Source: an uncultured bacterium (GTDB taxonomy: Bacteria; Bacillota; Clostridia; Lachnospirales; Lachnospiraceae). From it: a DNA stretch of 16,855 nt. The notes beneath the pieces are model-generated. The model was not told where the DNA came from and searched no databases. It worked only from the letters and a program-made list of their open reading frames with translations. The stretch lies in assembly GCA_905214365.1 (NCBI GenBank), contig CAJMMH010000020.1, positions 1 to 16,855 of the forward strand. The letters are read 5' to 3'. A program made the position numbers and the translations under genes. This document shows positions 1 to 6,514 of this stretch, piece after piece (the stretch's first letter is position 1; the number at the start of each line of letters is the position of its first letter).

Positions 1-173
1 ATCCTGATACAAGCAAGTCCCCACCCACTGCTTATTGCTCTTCGCAATTGAAGCATGGGACTTTCTTACTTTGTCAAAATGTCATATGTGCAGATGTTTT
101 ATTTATGTACTTCCGCAAAATCAAACACAAAAAGTTTCCGAAAGTGCATTATTTCATTCAGGGAGGAATCATT

Positions 174-1061
174 ATGAATGATTATGTTTTAAGCTGCTGC
201 TCAACAGCAGATCTGACTGAAGAACAGTTCCATACCAGAAACATTTCCTATATTTGTTTTCACTTTGAACTGGACGGAAAAGAATACGCTGACGATCTTG
301 GTAAGTCAATTCCTTTTGACAAGTTTTATCAGGCAATGCAGCAGGGTGCCTCTACGAAAACCTCTCAGGTAAACGCAGAAGAGTATGCCTCCTACTTTGA
401 AGGTTTTCTGAAGCAGGGAAAGGACATTCTTCATCTGACGCTTTCCTCTGGAATCTCCGGCGCTCTCAATTCCGCAATGATTGCCAAGGCCGAACTTGAA
501 GAAAAGTACCCGGACCGGAAAATCTATGTACTTGACTCACTGAGTGCGTCTTCCGGATACGGACTTCTGATGGACGAGCTTGCTGATCTGCGGGATGAAG
601 GAAAATCCATTGATGAAGTTTATGAATGGGCAAAAACCCGCCGTACCCGCCTGCATCACTGGTTTTTCTCTACTGACCTCACCTTTTATATCAAGGGCGG
701 CCGTATTTCCAAAGCTGCCGGTTTCGTTGGCGGCCTGCTTAATATCTGCCCGCTCCTCAATGTCAATAATGAGGGGAAGCTGATTCCGCGCGCAAAAATC
801 CGCACGAAAAAACGGGTAATCCGCGCCATCGTGGATCAAATGGAGTCCTACGCGGAAAATGGGACATCTTATTCCGGCAAATGCTATATTTCCCAGTCCT
901 ACTGTCTGGATGACGCGAAAGAAGTTGCCCGTCTCGTTGAAGAACGCTTCCCGAATTTGAAAGGAAAAGTTCGGATCTATTCCATTGGCACAACGATTGG
1001 CAGCCATACCGGTCCCGGTACTGTCGCCCTTTTCTTCTGGGGAAATGAGCGCACGGAATAA
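174..1061 (+). CDS. DegV family fatty-acid-binding protein
   Basis: A 295-residue DegV-family protein. Members bind a fatty acid in a cleft between two domains; several serve as FakB subunits that present fatty acids to the kinase FakA, but which role this one has cannot be told. Family landmarks are present in order: STADL (residues 10-14), KTSQVN (62-67), SSGISG (91-96), DSLSASSGYG (121-130), KGGRISK (174-180) and IGSHTGPG (275-282). The length is typical. The reading frame is open from position 48, but the ATG at 174 is chosen because it has a GGGAGG site 6-7 bases upstream and because family homology begins there. No fakA-like gene is adjacent. The gene appears monocistronic and ends at the bidirectional terminator at 1120-1159. 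The family call is secure; the ligand and partner are not. Confidence 0.93.
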   Translation: MNDYVLSCCSTADLTEEQFHTRNISYICFHFELDGKEYADDLGKSIPFDKFYQAMQQGASTKTSQVNAEEYASYFEGFLKQGKDILHLTLSSGISGALNSAMIAKAELEEKYPDRKIYVLDSLSASSGYGLLMDELADLRDEGKSIDEVYEWAKTRRTRLHHWFFSTDLTFYIKGGRISKAAGFVGGLLNICPLLNVNNEGKLIPRAKIRTKKRVIRAIVDQMESYAENGTSYSGKCYISQSYCLDDAKEVARLVEERFPNLKGKVRIYSIGTTIGSHTGPGTVALFFWGNERTE

Positions 1062-1072
1062 GTGCCGGTATC

Positions 1073-1095
1073 AGTCAAGCGGATATTCGCAATCC
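1073..1095 (+). repeat. 23-bp direct repeat, copy 1
   Basis: This stretch is identical over 23 bases to 12371-12393. It begins AGTCAAGC, has the core GGATATTCGC and ends AATCC. The core sits in a short imperfect inverted repeat, GCG-GATATT-CGC. This copy lies 11 bases after the DegV stop codon and before the shared terminator, so it would be in the 3' untranslated region of the DegV mRNA. A chance match of this length within about 17 kb is very unlikely. Its function is unknown. Confidence 0.9.
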
Positions 1096-1119
1096 TCTTC
1101 GATACTTGCTCATAGCCAA

Positions 1120-1159
1120 AAAAACTGCCGCTCTGCTATTTTACAGAGCGGCAGTTTTT
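1120..1159. terminator. Bidirectional intrinsic terminator
   Basis: A perfect 16-bp inverted repeat (left arm 1120-1135, right arm 1144-1159) with an 8-base loop. The GC-rich core CTGCCGCTCTG is flanked by an A-run on the left and a T-run on the right, so it works as a hairpin plus U-tract on either strand. It sits between the converging DegV gene (+) and oligogalacturonate lyase gene (-) and probably ends both transcripts. Confidence 0.93.
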
Positions 1160-1251
1160 GCATACAGTGAATGTTTCTGGCAGGTTCTAAGAGCAGGAAC
1201 TCTTCCTGCAGGCAAGCCTACGTCCAATTTCCAGCCATTTGACCCTGATTT

Positions 1252-2412
1252 TTACGGTTTCAGAATCGGAAGTTTTGTTACATCCTCCGGAATTTCTGCC
1301 AGATACAGATTGCAGTATCCGCTGGCGTTGCTGTTGTACAGGATGTACTTTCCGTCTGCGGTAAAGCGCGGATGCGGATGATGGCTACCATAGAAGAAGC
1401 TGCCGTCATGCATTGCCAGAACACGGGCCTCATCAAATCCATTTCCATTGTTGCGGTACAGTTTGATGCACTTGCCGGAGTCACTGGCAATCAATGAAAA
1501 ATCATTGGAATGAATGTGATCTGGACTGGGGAACGGTACGCACGGCGCTTCCTGTCTGCCGGTTCCATCATACTTGATGACGCCGAAGAAGGAATTGAAA
1601 CCGCCCTTTCCGTTCGGCTGATGCACCTGGTATCCCACATGTTCTCCATCCGCATGCCAGTATTCATGGCCAATCTTTTCTCCGTCCATTTCCCGCTCAC
1701 GCAGCCGGATAGATTCTCCTGTTTTCAGATCCATCATCCAGATCCGGTGATCAACTAGCTCCCACGGTCCTTCATGACAGAAGGTCAGCAGATCCGCTCT
1801 GACCGGAGACGGATTGACATGGCCGATCCAGCAATTTTCCTGACGCAGCGTTTCTACTTCATTTGTATCCAGATTAATCCGCACGATACGGCAGTCTGGC
1901 TTTGCGTAGAAGGTTTCCCGCATTCCGATGTAACCGGCGCTCATGTTGGTATAAACGCGGTCAGACAGGTCTTCGGTCAGTGTTCCGTATACATAGTCTC
2001 CGTCCGCGCCGGACATGCCGATGCTTGCGTGGAAACCATCCGGAATCTTATACAGCGGTCTGGTCTCTCCACTGTCAAGATTTAACGCGTAAATTGTCCT
2101 CATTCTGGTATAATATACTTCATTGCGCTTCGCGTTTACATCATTGGTGAAATGTACCGGTTCCCGTTCTCCCGGCTGGAAATTCGTCAGCTGGCTGATC
2201 TCTCCGCTTTCAATTTCAATAGAAAACAGATTCGTTACGTTATCACGGTCTGACGGAAACAAAAGCCGCTTATTATTGTCATACCAGCCATTATTCGTAA
2301 AATACGCATGATTGCTGTGACCAAGGTATCCGGTCAGCTGGCGGATATTCACGCCGCTGACCCGGTCCTGAAAGCATCTAATTTCCGATGGAAATGTCTT
2401 ATATGATTTCAT
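1252..2412 (-). CDS. ogl: Oligogalacturonate lyase, PL22 family
   Basis: A 386-residue, signal-less (cytoplasmic) seven-bladed beta-propeller lyase. The family (EC 4.2.2.6) cleaves short, usually unsaturated, galacturonides by beta-elimination to 5-keto-4-deoxyuronate, using a Mn ion. Recognition rests on CHEGPWELVD (212-221), HEYW (249-252), PDHIHSN (297-303) and the C-terminal HHPHPRFTADGKYILY (344-359), all at the order and spacing of enterobacterial and Yersinia Ogl. The likely metal-binding histidines are H299 (or H301), H345 and H347. The position that holds the fourth ligand, Gln, in the Yersinia enzyme appears to be G342 here. It is the last gene of the importer operon, 14 bases after the solute-binding protein gene, with a GAGGAAA site upstream. 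The family is strongly supported; the precise oligomer (galacturonan or a rhamnogalacturonan relative) is inferred. Confidence 0.88.
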   Translation of the reverse strand: MKSYKTFPSEIRCFQDRVSGVNIRQLTGYLGHSNHAYFTNNGWYDNNKRLLFPSDRDNVTNLFSIEIESGEISQLTNFQPGEREPVHFTNDVNAKRNEVYYTRMRTIYALNLDSGETRPLYKIPDGFHASIGMSGADGDYVYGTLTEDLSDRVYTNMSAGYIGMRETFYAKPDCRIVRINLDTNEVETLRQENCWIGHVNPSPVRADLLTFCHEGPWELVDHRIWMMDLKTGESIRLREREMDGEKIGHEYWHADGEHVGYQVHQPNGKGGFNSFFGVIKYDGTGRQEAPCVPFPSPDHIHSNDFSLIASDSGKCIKLYRNNGNGFDEARVLAMHDGSFFYGSHHPHPRFTADGKYILYNSNASGYCNLYLAEIPEDVTKLPILKP

Positions 2413-2426
2413 TCTCTTTTCCTCGA

Positions 2427-3956
2427 TTACTTCTCGTTATTTTCCTTGCTCTGCTGATACAGTTCGTTGATTTCCTCAATCAGAGAATCTCCGCCCTGTG
2501 CTCTCCACTCTTCGATGACTGCGTTCCAACCATCATCGTCGATTTCGCCTACAATGTACTGAATTGCCGCGTCACTGATCATCTGATCCAGAGCCGCACC
2601 CATCTCACGGTATACTTCAGACTGTCTCTGCAGCGGAAGTCCCGGATTTGCCAGCGCATATTTCAGGTTTTCTTCGGTAGCTGCTGTTACTTCTTCCGCA
2701 ACATAGCTTGCAGGTCTCGTCTGATAATAAAGCGGAACTACATTCATCATGATCTGATTGAAGCCATCGTGTCCATCCAGAGATCCGCCGCCATTAATTG
2801 CGTCTTGTGTCTTGGAAACGGTACCATCATCATTGATTGTATAATCAACGCCCTCAATACCATAGCTGAACAGATTCTGTGCATATGCATCGTTGCAGCG
2901 GTCCAGGAAGGTCAGGCAGCGCTTCAGATCCTCTTCGGTCGGAGCTGCGGCCTTGGAAACTGCCAGAAGTCCTGCATGTCCATTTGTCGGCATTGTTACT
3001 TTCTTGCCATCCTTTGTCTCGATTGCAGCAGTAACCGTCAGCTTCGCGTCAATTCCCTCCTGCTGAAAATAGCTATAGAACTCGTTCGCAACATCGCCAA
3101 GTCTTGCGCTGACGCCGCTCTCCTGTGCCTTAAACGCATCCTTCTCACCGGAATTTTCTCTTACCATAAAGTCGTCCGCAAGGATTCCTTCGTCATACAG
3201 CTTCTTGCCCCATTTCAGAGACTCCAGATAGCCATCAAACAGGAAGCTCGGCTGCAGATTGCCCTCTTCGTCCTCGCCCCAGCCATTCGGCGCGCCGAAC
3301 CATGTCTCAAAGCCAAAGCCGGTCTTGGTACGTACCAGACCCCAGGTATCGTCCTTTCCGTTTCCATCCGGATCGTCAAAGGTAAACGCGCGCAGAATAT
3401 TCTCAAACTCTTCCAGATTAGTCGCCGGCTCCAGACCCAGGTTATCCAGCCAATCCTGACGATAAATGATTCCTTCTCTCATCAGTGATCTGGTTCTCGG
3501 GATTCCGTAAATACGGCCGTCAATGGAAATGTTGTTCTTTACAATGTCATCGATCTGGGACAGGTTCGGATAATCATCCAGATAATCGGTCAGATCCCAG
3601 AACGCGCCTGCACGGCAGTTATTGATTTCATTTGCATTCAGGTTCTTCAGAATGGTGATTTCTGGAAGCGTTCCGCCTGCCATCATGGTACTGATCTTAT
3701 CGGTATAATCAGAATCGAGCATCCATGTCCACTCAATATCATAATTGGTGTACTCCTCCAGTGCCTGTACCAGCGCATTGGTATCATCTACCGGGTTCGC
3801 GTTAAATGTAATACTCATAACGCTGATCTTCTGGCGCTCTTCTCCTGCATATGGACTCTCCTGTGCCGCAGACTCCTCCGCAAATACCTGACCGGCCGGG
3901 CAAAGCATCATCGCCGCCGTCATAACTCCCATCACCTTCGCAAACTTACCCTTCAT
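2427..3956 (-). CDS. ABC transporter solute-binding protein, LplA/YtcQ type
   Basis: A 509-residue extracellular sugar-binding protein that would capture the oligosaccharide for the two permeases encoded upstream. A secretion signal (residues 1-26: basic MKGKFAK, hydrophobic core, VFA cleavage site before EES) is followed by a mature domain with the family's acidic loop DPDGNGKDD (195-203), which often binds calcium, and GRIYGIPRT (147-155). Start: ATG with a strong AAGGAGG site 7 bases upstream. The signal contains a cysteine (C19), but its surroundings (MMLC) do not match a lipobox, which is unusual because most Firmicute binding proteins are lipoproteins. It follows the second permease gene after a 156-base gap (3957-4112), which is AT-rich near the start and may hold an internal promoter or a processing site giving extra binding protein; I see no convincing hairpin in it. 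Pectic substrate is inferred from the adjacent lyase. Confidence 0.88.
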   Translation of the reverse strand: MKGKFAKVMGVMTAAMMLCPAGQVFAEESAAQESPYAGEERQKISVMSITFNANPVDDTNALVQALEEYTNYDIEWTWMLDSDYTDKISTMMAGGTLPEITILKNLNANEINNCRAGAFWDLTDYLDDYPNLSQIDDIVKNNISIDGRIYGIPRTRSLMREGIIYRQDWLDNLGLEPATNLEEFENILRAFTFDDPDGNGKDDTWGLVRTKTGFGFETWFGAPNGWGEDEEGNLQPSFLFDGYLESLKWGKKLYDEGILADDFMVRENSGEKDAFKAQESGVSARLGDVANEFYSYFQQEGIDAKLTVTAAIETKDGKKVTMPTNGHAGLLAVSKAAAPTEEDLKRCLTFLDRCNDAYAQNLFSYGIEGVDYTINDDGTVSKTQDAINGGGSLDGHDGFNQIMMNVVPLYYQTRPASYVAEEVTAATEENLKYALANPGLPLQRQSEVYREMGAALDQMISDAAIQYIVGEIDDDGWNAVIEEWRAQGGDSLIEEINELYQQSKENNEK

Positions 3957-4112
3957 GTTACATCCTCCTTAAAAATGTTTTTATATAATATTTAGTTCTC
4001 TGATTTCACTGCAGCCTGCTTCCAGTCTGCCTGTCTGCCGCAATTCCGTCCGACCTGTAACTGCCCGTTCGGGATCCGGCTCTAATATTGTTCTTGTTAC
4101 CTACTGTTCCAA

Positions 4113-5024
4113 TCAGCCCTTTACCGCTCCGACAATTACTCCCTTTGCGAAATGTTTCTGCAGGAACGGATATACCAACAGGATCGGCAGCGTTGCAAAT
4201 ACGATAACTGCCATCTGCACGCTCTCTGCCGGCGGCTTGGTTGCCAGTTCATCATATATCGCGCCGTCAATCGTTCCGTTTGCCAGCATAACGATCTGAC
4301 GAAGCATGATCTGAAGCGTCCACTTTTTAATATCGTTGATATACAACAGTGCGCTGGTGTAGCTGTTCCAGTATCCAACCGCGTAGAACAGGGAGAAGGT
4401 TGCCAGAACTGCTTTCGACAGCGGCAGCATGATCTTCGCCAGAATGGTTCCGTCCGACGCGCCGTCAATCTTTGCCGCCTCTTCTAACTCAACCGGAAGT
4501 CCCTCAAAGAAGTTTTTCACGACAATCAGGTTCCAGGTGCTGATCGCTCCTGGCAAAATCAACGCCAGATACGAATCAATCAACCCAAGGCTCTTTACAG
4601 TAATAAAGGTCGGTATCATTCCTCCGCTGAAGACAAGTGTAAACGACAAAATTGCCAAGATGACACTTCTTCCCATCAGATCCTTTTTGGAAAGGGAATA
4701 TGCCAGCGTTACCGTCAGCACCATGGACAGCAGAGTTCCGGTCAGCGTAATAAATACAGTGTTTAAGAACGCTCTCGGCAGCGTTACCGATGAGAAAATG
4801 TACTTATAGCCTTCAAACTGAACAACTGACGGAATCAGGAAAAATGCTTTTTCCTTGATTTCTTTTTCTGTCGCGAATGAGCACGCGATTACATACAGAA
4901 ACGGGGCGATTGTAATAAACGCAACAAAGATAAGAACAATTACATTGAATACGTCGAAAACTCTTGACCATACCGTATCATTGCGGTGCACCCGCTCGTG
5001 ATGCATTTTCTGTTTCATTCCCAT
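4113..5024 (-). CDS. Sugar ABC transporter permease, LplC/YtcP type
   Basis: A 303-residue inner subunit of a carbohydrate importer (MalG-like class) that would form the membrane channel together with the product of the gene just upstream. Hydrophobic segments are seen near residues 24-48, 84-112, 120-142, 150-170, 203-222 and 270-288. The cytoplasmic EAA loop, which contacts the ATPase, is EEAAKIDGAS (181-190), and the C-terminus KGVIVGAVKG is typical of this subfamily. The start ATG has an AAGGGGGTGA site 6-8 bases upstream that overlaps the stop codon region of the preceding permease; the gap is 12 bases, which indicates tight co-transcription. In-frame ATGs at codons 3 and 7 are less well placed. 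The substrate is inferred from the operon. Confidence 0.92.
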   Translation of the reverse strand: MGMKQKMHHERVHRNDTVWSRVFDVFNVIVLIFVAFITIAPFLYVIACSFATEKEIKEKAFFLIPSVVQFEGYKYIFSSVTLPRAFLNTVFITLTGTLLSMVLTVTLAYSLSKKDLMGRSVILAILSFTLVFSGGMIPTFITVKSLGLIDSYLALILPGAISTWNLIVVKNFFEGLPVELEEAAKIDGASDGTILAKIMLPLSKAVLATFSLFYAVGYWNSYTSALLYINDIKKWTLQIMLRQIVMLANGTIDGAIYDELATKPPAESVQMAVIVFATLPILLVYPFLQKHFAKGVIVGAVKG

Positions 5025-5036
5025 GCGCTCACCCCC

Positions 5037-5978
5037 TTAAAAGATTCCGGATTCTCCGGCTCTCTTTGCCAGTGCGTTCGAGCCAAAGATCAAAATAATT
5101 CCTACCACAGATTTCCACAGACCAACTGCAGTTGCAAAGCTGTAGGAGCCCTGCGTAATTCCGACGGTATATACATAAGTATCAAATACGTTTGCTACTG
5201 AGCGGTTCATTGCATTGCTCATCAGGAAAATCTGCTCAAATCCGGTATCAAGAACATTGCCCATGCTCAGAATCAGCATGATGACAACCGTGCTGCGGAT
5301 CGCCGGAAGTGTGATGTGCCATACCTGCTTGAAACGTCCCGCTCCATCGATGATTGCCGCTTCATACAGCTGCGCATCGACGCCGGAAATCGCCGCCAGG
5401 TACACGATGGTTCCCCATCCGGTTCCCTTCCAGACATTTTGACCGATGATTACCGGATAAAACCAGCTGGTCGAAGTCAGGAATTTCTGCGGCTGCGCTC
5501 CGATCGAAGTCAGGAACTGATTGACAACACCGGAATTAGAAAAGATGGTGTAAGTCAGGCTGGCAATAATAACCCAGGACAGAAAGTGCGGAATATATAC
5601 ACAGGTCTGTACTGCCTTCTTTAAAAACTTCATTCTCAGCTCATTCATCAGCAACGCGAGAATAATCGGAGCCGGGAATGTACATACAATATTTAATAAT
5701 GAGATTTCCAGCGAGTTCCGGAAGAGCTGCCAGAAGTTTGGACCGGTAAATAACCGGATAAAATGTTTCCAACCCACCCAGGCGCTTCCAAAAACACCTT
5801 CATAAGGATTGTAATCCTGAAACGCAATAATGACTCCCCACATCGGCACGTACTTAAATACGATAAAATACACCAGTCCGGGAATCATCAGAATATACAG
5901 CATCTTGTGCATCTTCAGGTTATGAATAATTCTCTTTCCTGTGTATTTGGGGCGTTTTGCCTGCATCGCACGCTCCAT
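5037..5978 (-). CDS. lplB: Sugar ABC transporter permease, LplB type
   Basis: A 313-residue membrane subunit of the LplB/COG4209 class, first gene of the importer operon. KMHKMLYILMIPGLVYFIVFKYVPMWG (roughly residues 22-48) and the following IAFQDYNPYEG are the characteristic N-terminus of this class. The EAA loop is YEAAIIDGAG (205-214). A TTG at 5984 would lengthen the protein by two residues, but it sits only 3 bases from the AGGAGG site; the ATG at 5978 has a 9-base spacing and is preferred. In Bacillus subtilis, relatives import galacturonan or rhamnogalacturonan fragments and are energised by the shared ATPase MsmX. No ATPase gene occurs in this window, which fits that arrangement. Confidence 0.91.
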   Translation of the reverse strand: MERAMQAKRPKYTGKRIIHNLKMHKMLYILMIPGLVYFIVFKYVPMWGVIIAFQDYNPYEGVFGSAWVGWKHFIRLFTGPNFWQLFRNSLEISLLNIVCTFPAPIILALLMNELRMKFLKKAVQTCVYIPHFLSWVIIASLTYTIFSNSGVVNQFLTSIGAQPQKFLTSTSWFYPVIIGQNVWKGTGWGTIVYLAAISGVDAQLYEAAIIDGAGRFKQVWHITLPAIRSTVVIMLILSMGNVLDTGFEQIFLMSNAMNRSVANVFDTYVYTVGITQGSYSFATAVGLWKSVVGIILIFGSNALAKRAGESGIF

Positions 5979-6043
5979 AAGCAACTTCCTCCTGTTTTCC
6001 AGCGCCCTTCATCCTGACGCTTTTCTCTCCGTTTGTTGTGATC

Positions 6044-6072
6044 ATATTATCTAATTTTCTTCCTTTTTTCAA
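6044..6072 (-). promoter_or_regulatory. Probable promoter of the importer-lyase operon
   Basis: On the minus strand, TTGAAA (6072-6067) is followed after 17 bases by TAATAT (6049-6044). This gives four to five matches to the sigma-A -35 box and four to the -10 box with ideal spacing. Start of transcription would be near 6037, leaving a leader of about 60 bases to the lplB start codon. The -35 box is part of one of the repeats listed separately, which would suit control by an activator. The region is AT-rich, so chance boxes are possible. Confidence 0.45.
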
Positions 6073-6115
6073 GTATCATTTGTATATTTTCCATAATCAC
6101 TTGTGGTTTTTCAAG
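6065..6115 (-). promoter_or_regulatory. Two CTTGAAAAA repeats spaced 42 bp, possible regulator site
   Basis: On the minus strand CTTGAAAAA occurs at 6115-6107 and again at 6073-6065, exactly 42 bases apart, equal to four turns of the DNA helix. Both are preceded by an ATGAT-like sequence. The proximal copy overlaps the -35 box of the proposed promoter. Direct repeats on one face of the helix, next to the -35 box, are the usual target form of AraC-family activators, and such a regulator is encoded immediately upstream. That this regulator binds here is inference. Confidence 0.4.
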
Positions 6116-6403
6116 GATAATCATATAATCATTTTGGTGTTTTAGCGTATTTTGTATTTTTTTTACCTGTTTCTTTGTGCTTATTATAATTTATTCTGCC
6201 CCTACTCATCTGACATCTGTAGTCAATTTGCTTTATTTTTCATTCCGTCATAACTATTTCTGCAGCACAATGTCCTGCCGTGCCAAATCCTTTCCGCAGA
6301 ACTTCTGCCCGCTGTATGTCACTTTCGTAACACGATTTTCCTTTACCGCAGCGCAATCCCGTCCGGAGAGGCTTTTGTCTCATAAGCACTCCTATAAGTC
6401 TCC

Positions 6404-6451
6404 AAAAAAGTGAAACACCGGACAGCTCTCTTTTCCTCTGTCCGGTGTTTC
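6404..6451 (-). terminator. Intrinsic terminator after the AraC-type regulator gene
   Basis: A perfect 14-bp inverted repeat (arms 6412-6425 and 6438-6451, sequence GAAACACCGGACAG and its complement) with a 12-base loop. On the minus strand it is followed by a run of six T (6409-6404). It lies about 60 bases after the regulator stop codon and separates the GH2-regulator unit from the importer-lyase operon. Confidence 0.92.
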
Positions 6452-6514
6452 GTCTGATATTCTATCTGATTTCCATCTGCAGCTGGCCGTCCCACGCGGC
6501 CGTCTTCCGACCTG

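Larger units (their letters stand above)
5979..6514. other. Noncoding region between regulator and importer operon
   Basis: A 536-base gap without a credible gene. Its left half is very AT-rich and holds the proposed importer promoter and two CTTGAAAAA repeats. Its right end holds the terminator of the regulator gene. I see nothing definite in roughly 6130-6400; a short open frame on the plus strand there (6177-6413) lacks a ribosome binding site and resembles no protein I know. Confidence 0.7.

Noticed and set aside
1..173. Possible promoter of the DegV gene (TTGTCA near 76)
   Set aside because: No acceptable -10 box lies 16-18 bases downstream. The ribosome binding site is clear but the promoter is not, so none is called.
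2341..2350. Another GCGGATATTC match, inside the lyase gene
   Set aside because: It falls in coding sequence (the complement encodes NIRQ), lacks the rest of the repeat and cannot form the same stem, so chance is enough.
2388..3488. A 366-codon open frame on the plus strand opposite the solute-binding protein gene
   Set aside because: It is antisense to a clear family member and its translation resembles no protein. It is a by-product of codon use in the real gene.
3957..4112. Possible internal promoter before the solute-binding protein gene (TATTAT in an AT-rich stretch)
   Set aside because: There is no supporting -35 box and the region is too AT-rich for the match to mean much.
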